A stretch of 64,000 nucleotides of DNA, taken from the NCBI GenBank assembly GCA_013399875.1, contig VXAZ01003260.1, positions 665,377 to 729,376 on the forward strand, in the 5' to 3' direction. This document shows, in pieces, positions 52,931 to 64,000 of the stretch. Every line of letters begins with the position of its first letter. Within the stretch, counting starts at the first letter, position 1. Made by a program: the position numbers and the translations under genes. The DNA comes from Gymnorhina tibicen (lineage: Eukaryota > Chordata > Aves > Passeriformes > Artamidae). Below the pieces are notes generated by a model that was given only the letters and a program-made list of their open reading frames with translations, did no database searches and was not told the origin of the DNA.

Positions 52931-55900
52931 ATTTACCCCTGGGAAAGGGGAACTCCCCAGTTCTAATCCCTGCTCAAAGTTTGCCTGTTTTCCATGTCAA
53001 GCAACCATTTGATAACACCAGTAAGCTGTCCTTGGGCACACCTGTCTTCCAACATAAGCACTCTAATCACTGTTGAGAAAATCCTACTTCCCTGTGTTTA
53101 AACTCTTTCACTAGCTGGAGTTTTAATTATGGACCCTACATTCACTGCACCATGAGCAGATTAGAGATCCTTTGAGACAGTTTATGGCTAAGTGGTTGGA
53201 TGTACTTCAAAATAAATTGCTGAAGTTAAGGTTAATTTCAATCCTCCAGATACATAAAGGAGTGGAACTCATTGACCAACATCAACTCAAGTTCAGTAAC
53301 CACTGCTTTAGTGCTTGAGAAGTTGCCTTATTTCTATAAATGTAAAGAATGAAGCAGATGTCATTTCTCATTAATATTAAAACAACAAAAAAAAGTTGCA
53401 ACCTTCAACCATCATGAATTTAGAACTGTAAGAAAACTTAGCCATACAATTTTATCACAGGTTCCTCCAACACATAATTCTCTTCTTAAATTAATCAAAT
53501 CTTCTGCTGTTGCTAAATATAGCTATGAAATGTTTATACACATGAATCATTTCAACTGTTTATATTTGCACTTTTGGCAGCCACTATCTTTTAACTACAT
53601 AATTCTCTTCTGACTACTGTTTGTTCTGACTGTACTCATCCCCCTTCAGCCTTGGATTTCTTTGGGTGTAGTCTAAACCAGCTACCAGCAGTAGGTGTTG
53701 CACTGCTGATTACTGCTGTGGCCATTTCATTCTGGCCTTTAGTTCTTTGTAACCTAGTACCTTTCTACCATGGTACCACATTGGTACACTCAAGAGCCAG
53801 TGCAACTTTCAATTGCAGACACTTAACGTCAGAATAATTGTCTTTGATAGAGATCCTTGCCTCTTTTGTACATTTAAGAGGGAATTTGGATCGTTATCTA
53901 TGACTAGGAACCTGTTGCCTGTTGCCAATAGCTGATAGTTGAAGAAGAAGTCTCTTTATGGCAACACACTCACTGTTGCACTTAAAGAGTATGGGAGCCA
54001 TGCTTGCAGTGGGGGCAGAGGAAATGTTCAAGATGTAAAACAGAAGTTTCCAGAAAGGCTGGTTCTAGTCTGAAAATTACTAAGAGAACCTCACACATGC
54101 AGAACTCATGAGAAACTCTTCCACTGCATGGAATCAAGAGTTAATTCATAAGAGCTGGCATACTTTATTCAGTGGAACTGAGAAAGCAGGAGTAGCCCCA
54201 TCTATATTTGCTTTGCATGCTCACCTTTTAAATTCACAATAAAATTATTCCATAAATGTTTAAACAGGCAATAAAAGTCCATGGTTAGTGAGCACAATAA
54301 AATAAAGTTCTAGGAATCCGTGTGTTTCAATTTAACAGGTTAGTAAAAAGACTTTTTTTCTCCTGTAATAACAAATCTTTGCAGATTGAAATACTGTATT
54401 CATGAACTCCAGTCCCCATTTAAAAAGAACAAAACAAAACAACCGCAAACAAAAAAAAAAACAGAGATTTTTCAGGTTTTAGAGATTCATGAGGTTTTGT
54501 AGTATAATTAGTACCCTAAGATCATCTGAAAGCATTGAGCTAACCTTTCATAAATTCAATGGACAACATAGCCTGCTCCTTAAATACGGCCAGGTGAGAA
54601 TGTCAGCTGCAAAATAACTCATTCTGGTTAATGATTTATGCTTTCAGCATACAAAATTGAGTTTACAAGATGGGTGATACATACATCATCATTTTCTGAA
54701 AGTGTCAACTTGTCTCAAATACCATAAGCATTCAAACACATTCAGAGAAACTCAGAAAGTCCTACACAGATGCTCATTTGTGCAATAAATTTTATTCCTT
54801 TTTCCTTTTCTTACTTCCCTGTCTGATGCTTTGTTTTTACAGAGAATGTATAACTCTGCTAATAAAGATAAATATCTTGCATTTTTCTGCTACCTGTTTC
54901 TAAAAGTAGACATTAAGACCAAATAATGCAGGATTTTGTGTTGCATCATCTGCAGTATAACCTTTGACCTTGTATCCATAGGATTACATGATAGTTTACT
55001 ACGGAATAGTAGAAATAGTTTTATATGGATGAATTACATGTGGTACTCAGATACATTGTTCAGCCATATCCAAAACATGAATGCAGCAAGAAAAGCATGG
55101 AAATAATCCTTCTCTATGACTGATTTAACAGAATCCAGTTCGACATCAAACGAAGCAGAGAAAAGAAAATTGAAAGAGATCTATTTTTATGAAATAGAGT
55201 TAGAGCAGTGAATATCAGCATTCTTAGTTCCCTTCACTTTTATTAAGTAAAATTAGAGGGACCTTTTTTTCAGTATTTATTTTTTTTAATGATGCAGTTG
55301 CTTCTGTGGGTTGCTTTGCAAGACACCCAGAAGTTTATTTAATAATTAATAAGGATTTCATCAACGGAGAGATTGTAAATCAGGCGAGATTATGAGAAAC
55401 TTCATCTGAGAACTGGTTCTACTGATTTTATTTTTACAGGATTGCAACTTCTCAAGATCTAAAACTCCCTGACCATTTTCCAAAGTGAATTTATTGTCCT
55501 TAAATTATGTGGCTCTGATCTGAAATCAGATTCACATGGAGGAAGCATCAGGATTTCAGCCACAGAGAAATATGCTCTGCTCATCTTAGGAGTCTATAAT
55601 AATGATTTGTTTACCAAATCATAGGGTATGATTTAGAGCCCTTGACAGTCATATCTAAACAATAGTAACAATAATACAAAAAATATAAAAGTGTAATATA
55701 TGTGAGAAAGTATTTCAGTATTTAAGCCTGTCTAAAACAAGCTAACCCAAAACATCAGTCTGAACACCCAGAGTTTTAGGAAGTTAAACTCTAACCCAAA
55801 TCTGGCTCATATTTCCCCAGAGAAATGAATACTGAGAAAGTTTATTCATTAAGGACCATGTATGGTGGGGAAAGAGCACTTCATTTTGGAAGCTACTTCT

Positions 55901-56489
55901 TTCTTTGCTTATTTGTTTGTTTTCTATTTCTGCAGAACATGAATAACCTCTGAAACCTTAAATATTCCCACACACACACACTGGAGCTGATGAAGAGAGA
56001 ACCAGATGTATGATACTGAGCCAAGATTTACCCAGCATGGTCAGGAGAAGTGATGAAAGACCAAATAAAAGCAACTATAAACCTGAAACAAGCTGCTAGT
56101 ACTCCAAAGACAGAAGTCTTTACAATAAATTGGAAAAAAACCAATTTCCATGGGAAATCTATTTCTCACATAAAGACATTATTAAAATATTCTTTAAAGT
56201 ATTTTCATTAGTCAGCTTCTGCAGTCTCACCTGGGATTTTCTTATCGATCTTCTGTGACATTGTCACCAGTGCCAAGGGAGCATAACAATACTGACTTAT
56301 CTGCTGATTCTGTCAGAGCAACTCTTAAAACTTAGAGAAACATTTCAAGCTTCACTTTGGCTTCTTTTTTTTCTTTTTTTTCCTCTCTGGCCCATTTCAT
56401 TCTCATTTTACAAAACAGGGAAGGGATACAATTTGAAGAAAGATTTTATTTATGTCACAATCTTATAATTCAGACAAGGTAAGCTGTCC

Positions 56490-57140
56490 ATTTTGTTCTC
56501 TGGTTTCAATATTTTATTTCCTTTCATGAAAGGGAATTCTTCATTTCGTGAAAGGAAGTGAAATCTTGTGATTTCAATGAGGATCAGTTCAGCATGGTTT
56601 GGGCCATTTCTCTGCACTTCGTGTCATCCCACACCATTTTATGGTTTTCCCTTCGGTGCAGCATTTTTTTTCTTCTCTTTAAGCATTTAATTTCATCAAT
56701 TTCTTTTCCTGCCTTTTTGTTTGACTTAGTTCCCTGATTTTGAGATCTCGTTAAATTTAATTTTGTTAAGTTTCGGTCCTTTTCAATGCTCCTCATTTCA
56801 TCAAAATCCATTTGATTGCAGTCACTCCATTCGCAAATTTTCTTTTTTTTTTAAATTGCATTTTACTTATCATATCTCTTTTCTAGAATGTTTGTTACAC
56901 ATTCTTCTCTGGTTTCAAGATTTTGTCGAGGATCAATTCGGCAAGGTTTCGTCCATTTCTGTGCACTTCACGTCATCCTGGTCCCTTTTATTGTTTTCAC
57001 TTCGGTTCATCTTTTTTTTTCTTTAAGCATTTCATTTCATCAATTTCTTGTCCTGTCTTTTCTTTTGACTTCGTTCTTTGATTTTGGGATTTCCATAAGA
57101 ATGATTTTGGCTAGTTTTTTCCAGTTCACTTCAAAAAAAC
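56490..57140 (+). repeat. Diverged ~345-bp tandem duplication
   Basis: Two copies in direct orientation share, in order, TTCTCTGGTTTCAA.ATTTT, AGGATCA.TTC.GCA.GGTTT, CCATTTCT.TGCACTTC, TTTAAGCATTT.ATTTCATC and TTTGACTT. The offset is 349 bp at the second block and 344 bp at the fourth and fifth. Identity is roughly 80% by eye. The unit is unlike CR1 or the LTRs here and could be the remains of a satellite monomer. A perfect 14-bp palindrome, CCTTTCATGAAAGG, occurs at 56520-56533. Confidence 0.75.
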
Positions 57141-59829
57141 AAAACCCCACTTCTCAAAGACTTCTCATAACTTTCTTCTTGGAATCACCCATGTGCTGGA
57201 CATCTCAGTAAAAGGCTGTTTTTACTGCTCTTCTTAGGGTTAGGGTTACTCTTAGGGTTAGGGTTGAGAAAACCACAAAGCCCAGAGCTCCAGGGACACT
57301 GCAAGTTCAAAAGGCATGCCAAGGGTAGTATGGCACTGCCCCACCATTGCTGCCTTAACACCTTTCTCCTGTCCCATTAAACAGAGATAATGATTCATCC
57401 CAGACATACGTACATTGCAGAAGAAATTTGAAATCTTCTATCACTACGTCTTTTCTAAATAAATTTTTGATGGATATTTTGGAGGCAAATTAAAACAATA
57501 TGCATTATTTCTGCATCTACAGGCCAAGACCAGTGACTCTTGGAAATATTTATACCTGAAGCTGCTGCAGTTTTACATAAGACTGAGCTGTGTGGTACGA
57601 ACAGGAGGGTTATGCTTCAGTTCCCATGCCATCTGAGATTCCATCACTATGGAATATCCATAGTGAATTGAATTTATGAGGAGAAAACCAGCATGATAGG
57701 TCATGTACTCAGGACCTACTTCAGAAATCACGCAAAATCATGCAATCAGTGGTTCTTCATAATCTAATCCATCAGTAAATTACATAGATAAACAATAAAC
57801 AGACTTCTCTGTTCGCTTTTGTTTTTTTCTATGTCAAGCTTCTACTTCTGTTATTCCAAGTTCTCTCCCCTTCTGTTTCTATATGTATTTCCTATTGACT
57901 CTACATCCTTCAAAATTCAGTCCTCCAGTACAGTTTAGTTAAGATGTTTAGTCTAATACACCTACTCAGAATAGGGAATATCTGATTTTTAATGATGATA
58001 AGCAATGAGGATTTAGGATTCTATTTCATCATTCTAATTTCCAGCTCAGAGCCTATTTTTTGCTTTATGCCTTTGTATCTGAGGTTCATACTGATTTTTT
58101 CAGACATAACCATTTCAGTAAATGGAAAGAGGGAGTGCACATGAAGAAAACTGAAGAATTCTGACAATTTGAAGGAAAATCTACTAACTGTTCTTTGTTT
58201 CTTTTTTAACTTTTTTAGATACAAATTAATTTTCAAAAATTATTTGAGATAGTTTTTTTTTTTCTTTTAGTTTCTTAATTTGTTTATTGGCTATGAAACA
58301 ACACTTAACTTCTCAGGTCTTTCCCAGAAATATTCTAGCCTTCCACTCCTTGAGAATATCTTGTGTTTTAGTAGCATATTTTCCTTTCTTAATCATGTTT
58401 GCTAATCGTGACCTCGTGATCTTTGTATTTTTCCAGTAAGTGACTTGGACACATTTAGGTTGTTCTTTTGATTCGACATCAAAGAAGTGGACAAGCATAT
58501 ATTTTTAATATCCAAGCATGCTTCCTGATCATGTCTTTTCACAGAGGTTCTTGAAACAATCACAGCAGAAGAGAAGTTAACATTTGCTTTACGGCACAAT
58601 GTCCTTGTTAACAAAATACTGAAAATTAAATACTTCACCTCTATACCTGGAAGCAGACTTAGGCATTTCTATTAAAAAAAAAAAAGAAATAGATAATTTG
58701 CTATGTCTCTGTTTAGCACCCAAGCTTCCTTCACAAATTTGGAGGATTAGAATGAAAACCTCCAAGTATCAAATAATTTCAGCTGCTCTGAGGAAAACTG
58801 AAGAGGCAAAGGGCAAGGAAGTGTTTTCCTGTGACTTAGACTCCTTTGTGAGAAGAGGACTGGCCCTCTTTCCAAAAGAAAAGGAAAGGACTGGCCCTCT
58901 TTCCTCTTTCTTGCTAGACCTGTTTTAAAGGACACTCAGCTTAGAAGAGCAGGTTGCAATTCTCACTCTCTCTGAGGTGCACATCTGAAAAAAACTGTCC
59001 GTATCGCAAGGATTTTAGGTAGCCTGGAAGAAGTTAGATGAAATATATACAGTAAAAGAAACCTAGATGTTCCAAACCCCAGCTAAGCACCCTGAACAGT
59101 TTCTCCATTTCTTCTCATCAAATAACAGTATTTATACAGTGAAACAGGGGGAACCTAGGAAAGATGCTTATTAATATAAAATACTCTGGCAATTTTGGCA
59201 TTTGTCCCAGCTGCAGCACACTCTGTCTGATGGAACTTGATCGCTGTATCAGCAAGTAGCTAAGTCTCCCCTAGACTCCTGTGTTTTCTCAGCGTTATCC
59301 TACTTCAGTGTGAAAGGCGTAACCTAGACCTAGGCTGTTTTTCCTAGCTGAAAAAATGCTTGGCTTGGCAACAACTTGTGTCCCTCTGGCACAATGAAAT
59401 GCTGCACCTTAAGCTGCTCCTTAGCTCAGGCTACAGGAGGTTCTTCATTTGCAAAAAAAGGGCAGCTGCCCCTGAGTACTGCTGTAACTTCATCAGCAGG
59501 ACCTCCACAATGAACTTGAGCCTGTAAGAATTTCTGGAAGCAACTCAGCCCCATCCACTAAATCCCTGGGAACACAAATATATCAGTTGCTGAGCATTCA
59601 TTTGAATTTCATAGCAAAAATGCTAAGAGATGGCTTAAAATTATTTTTCCCTTGTCCTTGTTTCTACCTTGAAGAAATTCAGGAGACTGATGCATAATAT
59701 TCTGTGAAATAGAATGAGCAAAACAAGGAATTAATTCTCCATTTCCCATCTGCAGACAGCTGTTTCACCATCTCCAGGAAAACAGGGCTCCATCATGTGT
59801 AATGGTCATTTGTGAAGGCAAACACCATC
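57141..59829. other. Intergenic DNA with no recognised gene
   Basis: Besides the telomere-like repeat at its start, this stretch has a 31-bp-spaced duplication of GGACTGGCCCTCTTTCC (58857 and 58888) and scattered A/T runs. No exon with a known protein motif is visible. Confidence 0.65.
57234..57265 (+). repeat. Short interstitial telomeric repeat
   Basis: Five hexamers in register: TTAGGG, TTAGGG, TTACTC, TTAGGG, TTAGGG, then TT. Four are perfect vertebrate telomere units. It begins about 95 bp after the ~345-bp tandem duplication. Confidence 0.9.
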
Positions 59830-60141
59830 CCACCAAACGTGACCCCTTCCTCTTTCTTCCCTCAGCTTTATATGCTCGCATGACACCATTTAATATGGAA
59901 CATCCCTTTGTTCAGCTGGGTTCAGCTGTTCCAGTTGTGGCCCCCTCAACTCCTTGTGCACCCCCAGCCCTCCCAGAGGATGGATGGGGGGAGAAGCAGA
60001 AAAGGCCTTGGTGCAAACACTGCTCAGCAATAGCAGGAACATCTCTATACTGTCAATTCCATTTTCAGCACAAACCCCAAACATAGCCCCACACTTGCTA
60101 CTGTGGAGGAAATTAACTCCACTCCAGGCAAAAGCAGCACA
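59830..60141 (-). mobile_element. Partial LTR, same family as 3563-4145
   Basis: Read on the minus strand it starts TGTGCTGCTTTTGCC, continues GGAGTTAATTTCC, GCTGAGCAGTGTTTGCACC and AAAGGGATGTTCCATATT, and reaches a TATA-like CATATAAAG near 59870. This is the same order of blocks as the first half of the LTR at 3563-4145. The part after the TATA region is not clearly recognisable, so it is truncated or decayed. The left boundary is approximate. Confidence 0.8.
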
Positions 60142-63100
60142 AACGTTCAGATAATTCTAGTACTTATTTATTGGAATGTATTTTGCCTTAGCTTAAGATC
60201 CATGCCTGCTGCTTGGGTTTAGAAAACAATTACGTGGAACTAGCAGGCTAATAAGCCACAGCAAATTGAACTTGCTTAAAACTCACTTATTTTTATCGAC
60301 TCTGTAACTAAGATGCTGAAATTTGCAATAACGAAAGACTAATTTAAAACAATTGAAATCGAACCATTATAGGAGCAATTATCCTAGCTGATGGGTTATG
60401 GGTTTATGTTCAGTGTTCACAGGGAGTGTAATGTGAAGTACCCTGTGCTCTATCTGTAAGGGGGAATAAATGGTCCATTACAGGCCTTACAGAAATATGG
60501 CATTGGGTTTAAAGATACCAAGCATCAAGAGTAATGAATAAAAACTTTCATGCAGATAAGTTTTAGTGTTCAAATCTTTTATTTCTGTTGCCATTTGTTT
60601 AATAAGAAAATGATCACTCAAATTTTATATTCTTGGTTTGTCAGTTTACAGAAACATAAAAAGTCACATTCTGTTCTACACAAGAGTAAAGCAAGTCTCT
60701 AGATGTTTTTGGAAAGAACTTAGATAACTGTTCTTTAAAAAGCCATATATCTAATGGGACGGTGTAAAGACAACAGACACCCAGTGTTGTCTAGTGAATG
60801 GAAAAAAAGAAATAAACAAAAACTGAAATACAGGAAATTCCACTTACACATAAGAAAAAACATTTTATTTTGAGGGTGACCACTAGTACGGAGAGATTGT
60901 GGGATCTTCTCCATCCCTGCAGATATTCCAAACCGGAGTAGACACAGCGCTGAGCAATGTGCTCTGACTCTCCTCTCGAAGGGGCCTGGACAAGGCAATC
61001 CCTAGAGCTGACTTCTTTCCTCATTCTTCTCTAGCTTTGTTCTTTTAAACTGAAGAGCTTGAAATTTCAAAATTCAGCTGGAAGAACTGCCATATATATC
61101 CTCTCCACTGAAAATTATTTATCATTTTTTTAGGTTTGCAATGCAGTGTGTTTCTGAAAGCCTCCAAGAAGGAAGACATTAAAAATTTAAAGAGTTTGCT
61201 TGTAGACATTTCAGGAGTTAAGTGATCACCGCATTTGTCCACCTACAATGAGAACTGTATGGAGCCTGGTGATGCAGGCTACTTTGTGGCAAACCATACC
61301 AGGGGGTAATGCCTGCAGTGTATCTGTAATGCTTTAGGTACTAGACAGAGTACACAGATGTTACCTCTGACCTCAGGGAAGCCACATGACCAATCCTAAG
61401 CTTTTCCATGTGCAGAAACCCATCCATCCCTGAGAAGTCAGTATTCAACCTGCTCAACTCTCCATCTCTGAGAACAAGCCCTCAAAACAGGAGATGGAGA
61501 GGGGTGGTAGAAAAACACTTGATTTCTTTGATTCTTCTGGTCCTCTTTTAGGTTGGCATGTGCTTTTTCTTTTAAGGAGGATGGGCATGGAAAGAGTTTT
61601 GTGCATTTGAGGAGGTTAAAATGCATGCAAATATTTAAAAGTCCATGGCATTTCTTCTGCAGCAGACAATATTTTCCAGATAATTTGTAATCATTGTCAT
61701 GGACAATTCTGCTTCATTTTTTCAAGCAACTGTTACTTACTTTATAATCTGCAATGACTCACTTAAAACTGTTGCTATTTATTATGTCAGACTATACTTA
61801 CCCACTTCCTTAGAGGACCCCTGCCACAATTAAGTGCATCTTTTCTTTGAGTCATTACTCTCATTGCAGCATCTGCAGTCCTAAGAGGAATTTTTACTTC
61901 ACCAATCAGTGATAAGGCTATAATGTATAAAATGAATGAATGAAAACTCTTTTGGAACACATCATTCTTGAGTAGAGGGGTGCCTTTCAAATTCATTTTT
62001 AGTGTTTATGTGCAGTCACTTGTTTTTAATCTAAGCCAACCACGACTCAGCTATAAAGATGAAGAGGAAAATTAGTTAGTCTATTAAAAAAAACCCAAAA
62101 CTTCAGCTAAATGTAGGGGTGTTTATCTGAAAATAAAGTTCTAAAATACTCAAGTAAAAAATATTTCACCATTTAACCAGACTTCTTTTTTTTTTTCACA
62201 TTCAGCTCATATTGAAGTGCTGCTGGACTTAAATTTTTGGTGATGACAAAAAGAACTCTTCTCACTTCTGTTTGGTTTGTGCATTAGATTAATCTTCAGA
62301 TTTGTGTCCTCCTTTCCATGACACTTATGAACACTGATGGACCACAGCAGTTTGGTAAGGCGTAAATGCAAGACATCTGATGGAAATAAACTGTTGCATT
62401 CGGTTTCCATTTATCATTTCCTGATCCCAAGCCATAGCACTTTGCCAGACTCAAGGAAGGGCAGATTTATCAGTTCTCAGTAGTCCCAAAGGACTAAGCA
62501 ACACATCTGAATACAGCCTTTCACAGACACAGCTCCTCAAACACAGCTTTTACTCTGAGAGCATTAAGAATTATTGCAGCAGATCTGTCTGGTTGCTGTT
62601 TTTTGCAGTACCTTGGCACTTCCTGGGCTGGGAATGATTTTCTTTCTCTGGAGGAGCTAACCTGAAACTCAGACACTGTGCTCCCTTTAGCACCTCTCAT
62701 TACATGTCTAGTGCAAGACAAAAATATTTTAGTCACACAAGATGATCATGTTGTTGCAATCATATTAACATTTCTTATCAAATCGAACCCATTAGCTTTA
62801 TTTTGTGTTTTCTTTTAATACCACCTTGATTGTGGTTACTCTTGAATAATAAGAATACCACAAATAATCTTACCTCTTTTATTTACTTTATTTTGCTATC
62901 GAACATCTTTGTATTTCAGGGGTCATTCTCTTAGAACAGGGGTTACATAGCCAATAGGCTTTCTAGCAGGTTAATCCTTTTCCAATAGGACTTATGCAGC
63001 TTCCTAAGGATTTTCAAGAATGATATGTTTTTTGGCATTGTAATACAGATTCCTGAGCAAGCTTTTGCTGGTCTGCAAGCCAACACAAGCACATACAACA

Positions 63101-64000
63101 CGCACTATTCCATGAATCCTGCCTCTGCAACCAGTGCCATCAGTATGATGACAACTGAGGAGTGCAAAGTTCCTTGGCTCGGCTGTGTTTATGGAATGCA
63201 TATCACCAAATTTAATTTTTGTAATCATTCTCTGAAATGCGCAGATGAATATTTGCTGTTTCCAAAAGCTATATCTGCAAAGGAACCTTGCCTGCAGAAA
63301 TAATCACAGTCACAACACAAATCTGGTATCTTCAGCTATTCAAGACACATAAAGATCGGCAACTCTTTGCCCTCAGTTTAATAGGAAAATAAATAAAACC
63401 ATGTTTGGGAACTAAATATGCACCAAAACTTGACTGATTTATTTACTGAAATACATGCACACATTTAATTTTTCATTTCATAAACCGTATAGCTCCAGGG
63501 CAGCTGCTGAAAAGATACCTCGTGAGAACCTCTGTACTGAGAAAGTCAAATTAATCAAAGTCTTATGGAGAAGAAAAACCCTTAAGACATCTTGCAATTT
63601 ATCCAAACAAAGACACTCTTGCCTTCGAACACAAATAATTAAAAGAAAGAACAAAACTTTTATCAGGAGAATCAGATTTTTCTTATGGTGTTAACTGTAA
63701 TTTTTTAGACAAGTAATACTATAAAAAATTTGACAGTTCACCACAAATATTCAAGAAGACAAAAGGATGTGCAGCACTTCCCAACCTTCACCTTGCTGAA
63801 CAGGTATTTAAGACCTGGGGTTCATCTGCTGCCAAGCTGTTTGGAGCCAGCTGTAAATGGCTGGGATTGGCAGAGGCCAGCTCCCAAATGCTCTGGCACC
63901 TCCCAGCCTGCAGCTCCACAGTCAGATGTCCACTGCTATTTAATGACTTCTGCTTAAGGATGTTCCTTCTGGAGATGAAGGGCAGCAACGTGCTTTATAC
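60142..64000. other. Intergenic DNA to the end of the window
   Basis: No convincing exon is present. The sequence is AT-rich with scattered short frames that resemble nothing I know. At the far end, 63805-63811 has a TATTTAA motif followed by a moderately GC-rich stretch; this could be a core promoter but there is no supporting coding sequence. Confidence 0.6.

Larger units (their letters stand above)
49201..56489. other. Intergenic DNA downstream of TRPC4
   Basis: AT-rich sequence with no exon-like open frame that I can tie to a family. It includes an ancient retroposon remnant near 50.4 kb, a 33-bp near-duplication at 52.33-52.39 kb, a degenerate GTA-type array at 52.8 kb and a short CA run at 55.97 kb. 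Part of the first kilobase could still be distal TRPC4 3' UTR. Confidence 0.7.

Noticed and set aside
63025..63303. 92-codon + strand frame near the window end as an exon of the next gene
   Set aside because: No homology is recognised, there is no convincing start context or splice site, and the composition matches surrounding intergenic DNA.

Overview
The window is a vertebrate, almost certainly avian, genomic segment. It holds the 3' part of one gene, the receptor-operated cation channel TRPC4, on the + strand, followed by about 15 kb of downstream intergenic DNA. The avian call rests on the repeats: CR1 LINEs with the CATAGAATCACAGAAT-type end, endogenous-retrovirus LTRs of avian type, and a tRNA-Ile-derived SINE with a CR1-like tail. 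That SINE resembles the songbird element TguSINE1 and hints at a passerine or close relative. No bacterial-style genes, functional RNA genes or CRISPR arrays were found.

Layout. Positions 1-10834 are presumed TRPC4 intron, with a short CR1 end and two LTRs (3563-4145 and 8763-9881). Eight coding exons follow: 10835-11171, 23477-23616, 32177-32490, 34187-34382, 36020-36214, 45518-45559, 47310-47399 and 47941-48657. All have AG/GT borders and compatible reading phases. Joined, they give 676 codons plus a TGA stop: the region before S1, S1-S6 with the pore, the TRP helix, the coiled and calmodulin/IP3R-binding region, and a long tail ending in a class I PDZ ligand (ITRL). The ankyrin-repeat N-terminus lies upstream of the window.

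The introns are rich in retroelements. A 642-bp solo LTR with exact 5-bp target duplications sits inside an older antisense CR1 (29202-31400). A tRNA-Ile SINE is nested in another CR1 (16020-16690). A roughly 1.1-kb LTR at 38316-39401 carries two consensus YY1 sites exactly 60 bp apart. All four intronic LTRs point in the sense direction of TRPC4. The last intron is only 541 bp and holds a 266-nt uninterrupted pyrimidine tract with a 25-bp higher-order period.

Downstream of TRPC4 the sequence is AT-rich with no convincing gene. It contains candidate polyadenylation signals, an ancient amniote retroposon remnant near 50410, a diverged ~345-bp tandem duplication beside a short interstitial telomeric repeat (56490-57265), and an antisense fragment of the same LTR family seen at 3563. 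From vertebrate synteny POSTN is expected next on the same strand, but no POSTN coding sequence is visible. I see no wholly new gene system; the interest lies in the repeat and regulatory architecture around TRPC4.
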